64,000 nucleotides of DNA from Kolteria novifilia (lineage in GTDB: Bacteria; Planctomycetota; Planctomycetia; Kolteriales; Kolteriaceae), in the NCBI GenBank assembly GCA_007748055.1, contig CP036279.1:6882001-6946000 (forward strand), in the 5' to 3' direction. Position 1 is the first letter of the stretch. Every line of letters starts with the position of its first letter. Both the position numbers and the translations under genes were made by a program. Positions 34,934 through 44,423 of the stretch are shown here, one piece after another. Below the pieces are notes generated by a model that saw only the letters and a program-made list of their open reading frames with translations, made no database searches and was not told the DNA's origin.

Positions 34934-36280
34934 ATGTCAGAACGAAAGCCCACCGGTTGGCTATCGACTCTCCTCGGCGCCGCGCTCCCCGCGGTGGTGC
35001 TCCTTGCGGGGGTCGCGGGCTTCTGGACCCTCGCGTCCCTCAAGGCGGCACCCGCTCGCGAGGAATCGGTCGTCGCCGATCCCCTGGTCGAAACACTCGA
35101 GGTCGAAGCCGCCCCCAGCAGTTTCGCGATCAAACTCCACGGGAACGTCGTTCCCAAACGGATCGTGACCCTCGGCGCGGAAGTCCCCGGGCGCGTGATT
35201 CACAAGTCCGACGAATGCGACGTCGGCAACTTCATCACCAAGGGCACGCTGCTCCTCAAGATCGATCCCCGACCCTACGAACTCGAGATTCGACGACTCC
35301 GGGCCGAACTCTCCCAAGCGAGAGTCAATCGGACGAGACTCGACGTCGAAGAAGCCAACGCCAAAGCGATGCTCGAAATCTCCGAAGGCGATCGGGAGAT
35401 CGCGGCCCGGGAGCGCGAACGGCTCGAACTTCTCTTCAAACGCAAGGCGGCCTCGGAGTCCGAGCGCGATCAGTCGGTCAGTTCGTTCTTCAAGGCACGC
35501 AACTCGGTCCAGTCGCTAACCAACGAGTTGCGTCTCGTCGACGCGCGCCGCGAAGGCCTCGACGCCCAAATCGAACTGATCGAAGCGCGGCTCGAGCTGG
35601 CCCGAATCGACCTCGAACACACTACCATCCACGCCCCCATCGATGGGGTTATCACGGAGGAGTCGGTCGAGGAGAACGGCTTCGTCCAGCCGGGGACGAA
35701 ACTCGCGATGATTCGCGACACGTCGGCGGTGGAGATCGAGTGCCAACTCCGTCCCGAGGACCTGACGTGGATTTGGGGGTCGGTAGACCCCGGTCCCGAC
35801 GGGCAGATCGAGGTCGATCAGCTTCACGAGGCCCCGCCGATTTCGGCGACCGTCAGCTATCGGGTCGGCAGTCGGACCTACACGTGGAACGGCGAACTCG
35901 GCAAGTTCCTCGGCGCGGGCTTCGACCAGAAGACGCGAACCATTCCCTGTTTGGTGGAAGTCGCCCAACCCCGTTCGGAAACGTCGGCGGGGGGACCTCC
36001 CATGCTCATTCCGGGAATGTTCGTCTCGGTCGAGCTACACGTCATTCCCTCAACACCCTTGGTTCGCATCCCCTACGTCGCCCTCAAGCCAGGCAATGTC
36101 GTGTGGCTTGTCGACGACGGTGCGTTGCGGGTGGTGCAAGCCTCGGTCGCACGCATATTCGAGGATCACGTCTTTGTTCGAGCGTCCGATGACGGGCTCC
36201 AAGTGGGAGATCGCGTCGTCGTGTCGCCTTTGGCCGTGGCCAGTGATGGCATCAAGGTCCGGGAACAGCACCGACGATGA
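34934..36280 (+). CDS. RND efflux periplasmic adaptor (HlyD/AcrA family)
   Basis: A 448-residue membrane-fusion protein linking an inner-membrane RND pump to the outer membrane. One N-terminal membrane anchor (about 8-38, WLSTLLGAALPAVVLLAGVA) is followed by a lipoyl-like half (GRVIHKSDECDVGNFITKG), a long alpha-hairpin (about 115-215), a second lipoyl half (TTIHAPIDGVITEESVEENG) and beta-barrel domains. It has no lipobox Cys. The stop overlaps the pump start as ATGA. No outer-membrane channel gene is present in the window. Confidence 0.9.
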   Translation: MSERKPTGWLSTLLGAALPAVVLLAGVAGFWTLASLKAAPAREESVVADPLVETLEVEAAPSSFAIKLHGNVVPKRIVTLGAEVPGRVIHKSDECDVGNFITKGTLLLKIDPRPYELEIRRLRAELSQARVNRTRLDVEEANAKAMLEISEGDREIAARERERLELLFKRKAASESERDQSVSSFFKARNSVQSLTNELRLVDARREGLDAQIELIEARLELARIDLEHTTIHAPIDGVITEESVEENGFVQPGTKLAMIRDTSAVEIECQLRPEDLTWIWGSVDPGPDGQIEVDQLHEAPPISATVSYRVGSRTYTWNGELGKFLGAGFDQKTRTIPCLVEVAQPRSETSAGGPPMLIPGMFVSVELHVIPSTPLVRIPYVALKPGNVVWLVDDGALRVVQASVARIFEDHVFVRASDDGLQVGDRVVVSPLAVASDGIKVREQHRR

Positions 36281-39200
36281 AAAAGATAGTCACGTGGGCA
36301 GTCAACAACAGCCCCGCCATGAACACGTTGATGGTGGCGGTGCTGGGTGTGGGGGCATTGTGCGCCTTTACGCTTCGGCGTGAGTCGTTTCCCCAGTTCG
36401 AACTCGACTACGTCCTAATCACGGTCGTCTACCCGGGAGCGAGCCCGGCGGAAGTCGAGGAGGGGATCTGCCTCAAGATCGAGGAGGCGATCCGCGGCAT
36501 CGAGGGAATCAAGAAACTCGAGACCGTCTCACGGGAGGGCTCGGGTTTCGGCATCGCCGAGATCGACCCCAACGCTCGCGACGTCCAAACGGTCGTCAAT
36601 GACATCCGCTCGGAAGTCGACCGGATCCCGAGTTTTCCGGAAACGGCCGAGGATCCCGAGATCAAACAGGTCACCCTGCGATCTCCCGCGATCCGTCTCT
36701 CGGTCATCGGCGGCGATCGCGACGATCCCGAGATGGAGTGGAAGCTCCGCCAGATCACCGAAGATGTTCGCAACGAACTGCTGCAAATCCCGACGATCAC
36801 CAACGTCGATCTCCAGGCGGTCCGGCCCTACCAGATCGACGTCGAGATCTCCGAGGAGACACTCCGCGCCCACGAGTTGACCCTCCAGCAGGTCGCCGAG
36901 ATCATTCGCAAGGAGAACCTCGAAGTCCCCGCCGGCAACATCCAGACCCGCTCGACCACCTACCTGGTCCGGGGCAAGAACAAGTACCTTACCGGCAAAA
37001 AGATCGCGGAAATCCCCATCCTGACCCAACCCAATGGCGCGGTGCTGCGCGTCGGCGATCTGGGCACCGTCCGCGACGGGTTCGAGGACCAGCCGATCAT
37101 CAGCGAGGTCGATGGCCAACCGGGCATGGTGATGGTCGTCAACAAGACCGACAAAGAAGACCTGCTGGAGATTGTCCAAGCGGTCAACGACTATGCCGCG
37201 ACCAAGGTGATGCCTCCCGGCTACGAGTTGCGGGTTTGGGGCAGCGAGTGGCGCATGGTCCGCGACCGCCTCGACCTCCTTACGCGCAGCGGCATCTCGG
37301 GCCTGATCCTCGTCTTCATCGTCCTGGCGCTCTTTCTCGAAATTCGCTTGGCGTTCTGGGTCGCGCTCGGGATTCCGATCGCGGTCTTCGGCACCTGCGC
37401 CGTGATGTATTTCTCGGGCGCCACGCTCAACATGATCTCGATGTTCGCCTTCGTGCTGGCGCTGGGGATCGTGGTCGACGACGCGATCGTCGTGGGCGAG
37501 AACGTCTACAAGCATCGCCAGATGGGCAAACCGGCGATGAAAGCGGCCATCGACGGCACGGTGGAAGTCGGCCCCTCGGTTATTGCGTCGGTGACGACGA
37601 CGATCATCGCCTTTGTTCCGCTCCTGTGTGTTTCGGGCGTGATGGGCAAGTTCATCGCGGTGATGCCGATGGCGGTGATCTCGATGCTGGCGATCTCGAT
37701 TCTCGAGAGCCTGTTCGTGCTTCCCTGCCACTTGCGGCACTCCTCGTCGCCGGAGACGAGCTGGTATCGGCGTTGGCTTGGGTCGCGCAACCCGCTTCGT
37801 CTCCTGGTTGAAGCCTTCCTGTTCGCGTTCAACCGAGCCCGTGGCTATGTCTCGCGCGGTCTCGAGTGGTTCGTGGAGCACTATTACTTGCCGTCCCTCC
37901 AGTGGGGCCTAAACCGGCCCGCGCTGGCGATCAGCTCGGCCCTATCGATGCTCGTTCTCTCCTTCGGACTGGTTGTCGGCGGGTTCACGCCCTGGTCGGT
38001 CTTCCCGACCCTCGACATGGACACGATCGTCGGGAAGATCGTCTACCCCAACGGCACGCCCAAGGAGGTTCTCGACCGAGCGACGCAGCGCATGGAGGAG
38101 GCGGCTCGGCACGTCGTCGCGGACTACGAAGCGGCCGGCACGCCGATCCTCAACACGATCTTCCGCTCGGTCGGCGACGTCCGTGGCCAAGACGGCAACT
38201 GGGAGGACCGCAGCGGGGGGCACGTCGGCCAAGTGACGATGGACATGATTCCGTCCGACGAACGCCAAGTGAAGAGCACCGAAATCATCCGCAAGTGGCG
38301 CGAAGCCCTCGGCGAGGTCGCGGGCGCCGAGAAGGTGACCTTTGGGGGACCACGGATCGGCCCTGGTGGCCAACCGATTGAGTTCAAACTGGTCGGCGAG
38401 GACCTCGATCGTCTCGACGCCGCCGCCAACAAGGTGAAGGAACGCTTGCGAAGCTACCCCGGCGTCTTCGACGTGGCCGACAGCTACGAACCGGGTAAGT
38501 GGGAACTGCAACTCAACGTCCGCGAGGACGCGAAAATGATGGGCCAGCAGATGGCCGATCTCGCCGACACCGTCCGCGCGACCTACTACGGCGATGAGGT
38601 CATGCGTCTGCAGCGCGGCCGTCACGAGATCAAGCTCATGGTCCGCTATCCGAAGGAGGAACGCGAATCGCTGGCCAACTTCGAGGAGATTCGCGTCCGG
38701 ACCGACGAGGGAGACGAGATTCCACTGCAAGCCCTTGCCGACGTCAAGGTCGATCGGGGACCCGCCGCGATTTCGCGCATCGACCAGCTTCGAGCCATCA
38801 CGATCACCGCGGACGTCGACGAGGACACCGCCAACGCCAGTGAGGTCGTCGCGGACCTTAAGAAATCGTTCATGCCGGGGCTCTTCGAGGAATTCCCTGG
38901 CATGGGCGTCCGTTGGGAGGGACAGCAACAGCAGAGCGACGAGTCGATCGCGAGCCTGATGATCGGTTTTCTCATCGCCGCGTTTGTGATGTTCTCGCTC
39001 CTGACACTCGAATTTCGTTCCTACACGCAACCGGCGATCGTCATGGCGGTCATTCCCTTCGGGGCCATCGGCGCGATTCTCGGCCATTTGTGCCTCGGAC
39101 TGCCGATCACGATGTTCAGCCTCTTCGGCATGGTGGCCTTGGCCGGCGTGGTGGTCAACGACTCGATCGTGCTGATCGACTTCATCAACCACCGGCGGGA

Positions 39201-39498
39201 GGGGGGCATGACGATGCGTGAGGCCCTTCTCGACGCGGGTCGGCGCCGCGTTCGGCCGATCCTGCTGACGTCGATCACGACCGTTGCCGGGCTGCTTCCG
39301 ATCCTACTTGAACGCTCGATTCAGGCTCAGATTCTGATCCCGATGGCGGTAAGCGTTTCGTTCGGGTTGATGCTCGGAACAATTTGGGTGCTGATCATGG
39401 TCCCGATCTTCTACCAGACGTGCACTCGCGTCACGGACATGGTCACTCCTGATGAGCATGAACATCTACCCGCGGAGCCAATGGGCGCCTCGGTCTAG
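36277..39498 (+). CDS. RND-family efflux pump, inner-membrane subunit
   Basis: A 1073-residue proton-driven transporter of the AcrB/MdtB-like superfamily. It shows the usual duplicated layout: one N-terminal membrane helix, a large periplasmic loop, six helices, a second loop and five or six helices. The proton-relay pair DD is in LGIVVDDAIVVGENVYKH of helix 4. The second half has GVVVNDSIVLIDFINHRR and the closing GLLPILLERS region. Substrates could be drugs, lipids or metals; the sequence does not decide. It is coupled to the adaptor by ATGA. Confidence 0.93.
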   Translation: MKKIVTWAVNNSPAMNTLMVAVLGVGALCAFTLRRESFPQFELDYVLITVVYPGASPAEVEEGICLKIEEAIRGIEGIKKLETVSREGSGFGIAEIDPNARDVQTVVNDIRSEVDRIPSFPETAEDPEIKQVTLRSPAIRLSVIGGDRDDPEMEWKLRQITEDVRNELLQIPTITNVDLQAVRPYQIDVEISEETLRAHELTLQQVAEIIRKENLEVPAGNIQTRSTTYLVRGKNKYLTGKKIAEIPILTQPNGAVLRVGDLGTVRDGFEDQPIISEVDGQPGMVMVVNKTDKEDLLEIVQAVNDYAATKVMPPGYELRVWGSEWRMVRDRLDLLTRSGISGLILVFIVLALFLEIRLAFWVALGIPIAVFGTCAVMYFSGATLNMISMFAFVLALGIVVDDAIVVGENVYKHRQMGKPAMKAAIDGTVEVGPSVIASVTTTIIAFVPLLCVSGVMGKFIAVMPMAVISMLAISILESLFVLPCHLRHSSSPETSWYRRWLGSRNPLRLLVEAFLFAFNRARGYVSRGLEWFVEHYYLPSLQWGLNRPALAISSALSMLVLSFGLVVGGFTPWSVFPTLDMDTIVGKIVYPNGTPKEVLDRATQRMEEAARHVVADYEAAGTPILNTIFRSVGDVRGQDGNWEDRSGGHVGQVTMDMIPSDERQVKSTEIIRKWREALGEVAGAEKVTFGGPRIGPGGQPIEFKLVGEDLDRLDAAANKVKERLRSYPGVFDVADSYEPGKWELQLNVREDAKMMGQQMADLADTVRATYYGDEVMRLQRGRHEIKLMVRYPKEERESLANFEEIRVRTDEGDEIPLQALADVKVDRGPAAISRIDQLRAITITADVDEDTANASEVVADLKKSFMPGLFEEFPGMGVRWEGQQQQSDESIASLMIGFLIAAFVMFSLLTLEFRSYTQPAIVMAVIPFGAIGAILGHLCLGLPITMFSLFGMVALAGVVVNDSIVLIDFINHRREGGMTMREALLDAGRRRVRPILLTSITTVAGLLPILLERSIQAQILIPMAVSVSFGLMLGTIWVLIMVPIFYQTCTRVTDMVTPDEHEHLPAEPMGASV

Positions 39499-39775
39499 CG
39501 GTCGAATTGGTTCACGACCTTGCTCAAGAGATCTCTTGGACTCCCTCTTGGGTGCCATTGGTCGCGTCTCGGGACGACGCGACGGGATGGGCCGAGCGAC
39601 CGTCAGCGCGGATCCCCGCTCCGTGATTCTTCCACCGATCTCAATTAGCCATCAGATGCACGCTGGTCTCCGCGAAACATTCTCGCTATTCTGGGGTTTG
39701 TGAAATCAACTCTGAACGGTGTTTCTCCGTTGCGACCTTCCGTCGCAACCCTTTGACGTTGTAGGAGACATTGCC

Positions 39776-40603
39776 ATGCCGCAGCCATGGGCGCGTTGGG
39801 CGATCGTCGTTTTCTGGGTGATGATGACGGTTTGGTTGTTCAACCGGGACGTCATGCCCCGTTTGGGTTTCGGCGACTTCGACTATCGAACGGTGCTGAC
39901 CACCCGCGCCGTCGCCGAGCCGACGCACTGGCTCGTCGAGATGGACGGCGATCACATCGGCTCGGTCACCAACGTGATCTCGCCAAAGCCCGACGGCAGC
40001 TACGGCATGAAGAGCCGGACCAGCCTGAGCACCTCGATCTTCGGGGACGAACAGGCCGAGACCCAGCTCCTCATCGAAAGCACTTTCAACGTCAGTTCCC
40101 TCGGACGTCTTCGCAGCGTCGAGATCGACCTGGAAGTCGAGGGGACGCAGCTACGCGTCAGCATCTACGGCCAAGTCAAAGGCAACGAGATCGTCTTTCG
40201 CACGACGGGCCTGCCGACCTTCTCCGACGAAGTCAGCATGCCGATCGATCCGGAGTCGCTGATGTTCGACCCCTTCGGTCAGGTCCACAGTTGGCCGAAC
40301 TTGCGGATCGGCAAGACGTGGGTGACCCGAACGGTCAACCCGATGTCGGCGCTCATGGGGACGGGGACGCTGCTGGGCGGCTCGGGACCTTCGATCGACG
40401 TCGTGACCAACGAGGTGGTCAAGGTCGACGACCTCCACTGGGGCGACCACCTGATTCGTTGTTTCCTGATCGAGCATCGCCACGGGCCGATGGCCGCGCA
40501 GTCGTGGGCGCGAACCAGCGACGGGAAGGTCTTCCAACACAAGCTCGCGATCGCGGGGGGCCTCACGCTTCGTCTCGATCCGGTGATGCACGAACTCGAG
40601 TGA
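39776..40603 (+). CDS. membrane-anchored protein of unknown function
   Basis: Not recognised. The protein has 275 residues with one N-terminal membrane helix (about 5-23, WARWAIVVFWVMMTVWLF) and a beta-rich exported domain (GDHIGSVTNVISPKPDGSYG and later IGKTWVTRTVNPMSALMG). TAGGAG eight bases before ATG 39776 supports this start; the frame extends to a GTG at 39719. It lies 277 bp after the RND gene and before the ABC transporter genes, all on one strand, so a link to export or envelope function is possible but not shown. Confidence 0.7.
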   Translation: MPQPWARWAIVVFWVMMTVWLFNRDVMPRLGFGDFDYRTVLTTRAVAEPTHWLVEMDGDHIGSVTNVISPKPDGSYGMKSRTSLSTSIFGDEQAETQLLIESTFNVSSLGRLRSVEIDLEVEGTQLRVSIYGQVKGNEIVFRTTGLPTFSDEVSMPIDPESLMFDPFGQVHSWPNLRIGKTWVTRTVNPMSALMGTGTLLGGSGPSIDVVTNEVVKVDDLHWGDHLIRCFLIEHRHGPMAAQSWARTSDGKVFQHKLAIAGGLTLRLDPVMHELE

Positions 40604-41362
40604 GCGACGCCCACTCGCGACCGGCCATCTCGATCGGTGGGGAGGGGAAGCGAGGTCCCTTCGGCACGTGGGCGCCCACCCGAGGAGATGGGCGGGGAAT
40701 TGGGCTACCTTCGCAATTGTCGGGAGAGCCGATTGCGGCGACCGAAATTTGTTGCGTATACTGACTGCTAAGCCGCAAGCATAATTGGCGCCGTCAAGCT
40801 TGTTGCAGAGGTAGACAAATGCTGTAATCCTACCAGGGGCGTTGAGGAGACGTTCGAGCCCGCGGGCAACGCGGCAACGACGTCGACGCCTTCGGATTCA
40901 GCGCAAGTCACTCGGATCGCTCCGCCGGTGGTGGAGATTGAGAACAAGATTCTGACAACGAATCCCCGCGAGTGCGGGTAAGTTGGTAGGGAACCGCCAT
41001 TGGCCCGATGGGCGAGCACCCGCGAACATCGGGGTGCGAGGGATCGATCGCTCCGGGGCAATCGCGAGTCGAGGCCGCCACGAACGGTTTCGACGAGACC
41101 GATCGCGATGAATGCTGATGACACCGCTTGAACTGGGACCACGTTGTGGCGAGCGGTGTCGTCGTTTCCGTTTCGGATCCCAAGGCGCCGGGAGTGAACG
41201 CTCGCTCCTTGCCGGGCCGAGATCCCAGCCACGAGGGGCCGGGGTTACTGACGTCGTCCCCGTGAAGTCCTCGGGTTCGTCCTCCCCTGGAGGAAGGATC
41301 CCAGGTTCGGATCACGGGGAGACGAGTTCGACTGACGTTGGATGGGGGGGAAGACAAACCTG
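40604..41362. other. gene-free stretch before the ABC transporter
   Basis: No supported gene in about 760 bp. TTGCGG (40733-40738), an 18-base gap and TATACT (40757-40762) make a moderate promoter candidate on the plus strand, but it is 600 bp from the next gene. Small frames here have no ribosome site or domain. GGGGGAAG near 41345-41352 may serve the next gene. Confidence 0.5.
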
Positions 41363-42112
41363 ATGGCCAACGGTGCCGGCATTGCCATTCAAATCGATCA
41401 CGTTTCCAAGGACTACGGGAGTAAGCGTGCCGTTCACGAACTGACGCTCGAGATTCCTGAAGGGGAGCTGTTCGCGTGCCTCGGACCCAACGGGGCGGGA
41501 AAAACCACCACGATCAAGATGATCACCGGGCTGCTCCGGCCGACCATCGGGCACGTCCACGTCGCGGGATTCGACATGTCGAGTCCGTCGATCGACGCGC
41601 GACGAAGCATTAGTTTCGTCCCCGATCAGCCCTACCTCTACGACAAGCTGACCGGTCGCGATTTCATGCAGTTCACCGCCGACATCTACGGCATCAGCCC
41701 CGAGCAAGCGGCCGAGTACGGCGAAGAGCTCATTGAAACCTTCGAGATGACGCACTACGTCGACGACTTGGCCGAGACCTATTCGCACGGGATGCGCCAA
41801 CGGCTCGTCTTCGCCGCCGCCCTGCTCCATCGACCGCGCGTCCTCATCGTCGACGAGCCCATGGTCGGGCTGGATCCCCGCAGTACCCGCATCGTCAAGG
41901 ATCTCCTGCGCCGGATCACCAACGAAGGCACGACAGTCTTCATGTCGACGCATACGCTCAACATCGCCGAGGAGTTGGCCGACCGGATCGGCATCATCAA
42001 CCACGGCCGGCTCGTTCGTCTCGGGACGCTCGAGGAACTGCGCTACGCCGGCGCGGATGGTTTGTCCCTTGAGGAGTTCTTCCTCCAAGTGACCGCGGAG
42101 GCGGAAGAATGA
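41363..42112 (+). CDS. ABC transporter ATP-binding protein
   Basis: A 249-residue ATPase of the ABC-2 (DrrA/CcmA-like) exporter type. Walker A GPNGAGKTT, signature YSHGMRQRL, Walker B RVLIVDEPMVGLDP and the switch His in MSTHTLN are all present. ATG 41363 is preferred because GGGGGAAG lies about 11 bases upstream; ATG 41342 would add seven residues. The stop overlaps the permease start (ATGA), so they are one unit. Confidence 0.93.
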   Translation: MANGAGIAIQIDHVSKDYGSKRAVHELTLEIPEGELFACLGPNGAGKTTTIKMITGLLRPTIGHVHVAGFDMSSPSIDARRSISFVPDQPYLYDKLTGRDFMQFTADIYGISPEQAAEYGEELIETFEMTHYVDDLAETYSHGMRQRLVFAAALLHRPRVLIVDEPMVGLDPRSTRIVKDLLRRITNEGTTVFMSTHTLNIAEELADRIGIINHGRLVRLGTLEELRYAGADGLSLEEFFLQVTAEAEE

Positions 42113-43881
42113 GCGAAGCGACCGCGATCCCTTTCACGACGCCCCTGCGCACGTCGGATGGTCTTCGACGCCTGCGCTGGCTGTCGTTTCGCAATGACTT
42201 GATCCTGAAGTTCACTCGGTCCCGATTCCGCTCGATGCTGGTGGTCATCTTCAGCATCGTCTTCTGGATCGGGCTCTACTTTCTCTTCATGGACGCCTTC
42301 GGCTTCCTGTATCGCCATCGGCTCATCAGCGGCTACCTGGTCGAACTGCTCTTCGGACTCTTCTTTGGGTCGCTGCTGGTGATGCTGGTCTTCTCCGCCG
42401 GCATCATCCTCTTCGCGGGGTTATTCGCCTCGGAGGAATCCCGCTACTTACTGATCAGTCCGGTCCCGCCCGACATGATCTTCGCGTACAAGTTCCAGGA
42501 ATCGATGGTCTTTAGCTGCTGGGGCTTCGTTCTACTCGGCAGCCCGCTAATGATCGCCTACGGGGTCATCACGCACGCGCCGCTGATGTTCTACGTACTC
42601 TCGCTGCCGTTCTTCGTCTCCTTCGCGCTGATTCCCGGTTCGGTCGGGGCGTTGATCTGCCTCTTCGTCACGCTACTGATGCCGCGACGCAAAAAGGAAG
42701 TCCTCGCCGCGCTCATCCTGTTCGTCATCGTGATCGTGGCGATCATCGGCGTCCGCGCCTGGTACTTGATCGAGACGCAGCCGATCTCCCGCGCTTGGCT
42801 TCACCGGCTGATGACCGGATTGCAGGTGAGTAACCTCCCGTTCCTGCCAAGTCACTGGATCAGCCGGGGGCTTCTGGCGGCGACCGACGTGAACGGCCTC
42901 TCGGTCTCCTTCTTCTACTTGCTCGTGTTGTTGGCCAACGCCTTCTTCGTGCATCTGGTCACCGCGGCGTCCTATTCGCAGTTCTACCGCCACGCTTACG
43001 ATCGCAACGCCAGCTACCCCGTCGGACGACGTCGCCCACGCTCGCGTTGGCTGCCGAAGGCCGTCGATACCATCTTCTTTCCTCTGAACAAGGCGATCCG
43101 GGTGATGATCCTCAAGGACATCCGGATCTTTGTTCGCGACCCGGTGCAGTGGTTGCAGGTGCTCGTCTTCACGTGCCTGCTCATTCTCTACTTGGTGACC
43201 CTGGGGAGGATGAATCACTACACGGAGAGTCCCTACTGGCGAAACCTGATCAGTTTCTTCAACCTCTCGGTCACCGCGCTGATCGTTTCGACGTTCACCA
43301 GTCGTTTCATTTTTCCGCAGCTCAGCCTCGAGGGGCAGCGAATCTGGATCCTCGGACTGGCCCCCATCAAGCGGGACGCGGTTCTCTGGGGCAAGTTCGC
43401 CTTCGCGTCGGGCGGGGCAATCATGGTGACGGTGCTGCTCACGATTATCAGCGCACTTATGCTGAAGATCGGCTGGCTTCTCTTTTGCCTGCACTTGTTC
43501 ACGAACTTGATTCTCTGCTTTGGAATCTCCGGCATCGCGGTTGGCTTAGGGGCTCGCTTCCCGGAACTGAACCAATCGGACCCGTCGAAGATCGCCGCGG
43601 GGTTCGGCGGCACGCTCAACCTCGTCACCAGTCTGCTCTTTATCCTGGTCGTGGTGACGATCATGGTCCTCCCGTGCTACCTCTATGCCATCACGCTCTC
43701 GATCGAGCAAGGCCACGCGGCGCTCGACTTCGCCGAAGGCGCGGACCCGGCCGGCCTCTCCTTGAGCGAGTTCCAGTTCTGGCTCGCGGTCAGCATCGTC
43801 TCGACGCTCGGCATTGGAGTCTTCGCCACGCTCTTCCCCCTCAAGGTGGGGATGAAGGCGTTTCGCGAGATGGAGTTCTAA
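42109..43881 (+). CDS. ABC transporter permease
   Basis: A 590-residue polytopic membrane protein with about a dozen hydrophobic segments, for example SMLVVIFSIVFWIGLYFLFM, VLAALILFVIVIVAIIGV and TSLLFILVVVTIMVL. It is larger than a six-helix ABC-2 permease and may represent two fused halves. It is coupled to the ATPase gene by ATGA, so together they form an exporter of unknown substrate. Confidence 0.85.
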   Translation: MSEATAIPFTTPLRTSDGLRRLRWLSFRNDLILKFTRSRFRSMLVVIFSIVFWIGLYFLFMDAFGFLYRHRLISGYLVELLFGLFFGSLLVMLVFSAGIILFAGLFASEESRYLLISPVPPDMIFAYKFQESMVFSCWGFVLLGSPLMIAYGVITHAPLMFYVLSLPFFVSFALIPGSVGALICLFVTLLMPRRKKEVLAALILFVIVIVAIIGVRAWYLIETQPISRAWLHRLMTGLQVSNLPFLPSHWISRGLLAATDVNGLSVSFFYLLVLLANAFFVHLVTAASYSQFYRHAYDRNASYPVGRRRPRSRWLPKAVDTIFFPLNKAIRVMILKDIRIFVRDPVQWLQVLVFTCLLILYLVTLGRMNHYTESPYWRNLISFFNLSVTALIVSTFTSRFIFPQLSLEGQRIWILGLAPIKRDAVLWGKFAFASGGAIMVTVLLTIISALMLKIGWLLFCLHLFTNLILCFGISGIAVGLGARFPELNQSDPSKIAAGFGGTLNLVTSLLFILVVVTIMVLPCYLYAITLSIEQGHAALDFAEGADPAGLSLSEFQFWLAVSIVSTLGIGVFATLFPLKVGMKAFREMEF

Positions 43882-44423
43882 GCTGTCTCAAGAGTCGCTC
43901 GTCGGCTCGAGGCTCAGCAAGTCCAACGTTTCGCGCCAACGTGGCCAACCGAAGTCGGCAGCGAATCGATCCATGGGCTGCTAGACCAGTGACTCGGTCG
44001 ACTACAATCAAGGGAACGCCGCGCCGTCACCGCATGGCAAGCCCATCAAGTCCTCCGACAAGCGCGATCGTGCCATGCTTTTGGCGCTCCCATGAGCAAG
44101 CACGGAAGCACGTCCCAGCAAGCTGTTGAAGTAAGCGGGCCTGGGCGAGAACAGGTGGTCTCGGCCAAGATCCAGGAGCGACAACGCGGGCGAATCCGTC
44201 AATTCGTCAAGTATTTGGGACGCGGAGATTGGTCAAGAGGGCCGTTCGCAGCCAGCATCGAATTGTTCAACGGTCTGGTCTGCTAAACGATGCTATCATT
44301 GACTGTCGATCGCGACGAACCTACAGACGGGCGATTGCGGGATCTCTTCGGCGCGAGGGTCCGACATAAGGGAGGCTTCCTCGATGATTGGGAATCCATC
44401 GCACCAAAGTCTCGAGGCCGACT
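43882..44423. other. gene-free stretch with MITE-like elements
   Basis: Contains the 159-bp inverted-repeat element at 44119-44277 and a decayed related right end near 43930-43983 (GGCAGCGAATCGAT, then GGGCTGCTAGA). No gene is supported. GAGG before GTG 44424 is the ribosome site of the next gene. Confidence 0.65.
44119..44277. mobile_element. MITE-like 159-bp element, copy 1
   Basis: Starts CAAGCTGTTGAAGTAAGCGG and ends AATTGTTCAACGGTCTG; the ends are imperfect inverted repeats. It aligns end to end with 54396-54554 at equal length, sharing blocks such as TAAGCGGGC, GGCGAATCCGTC and ATTCGTC. No transposase is encoded, so if mobile it is non-autonomous. It has diverged clearly from copy 2. 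Confidence 0.65.

Noticed and set aside
39499-39775. Possible small gene or tRNA between the RND pump and the next gene
   Set aside because: No cloverleaf, T-loop motif or supported start was found; treated as a plain spacer.
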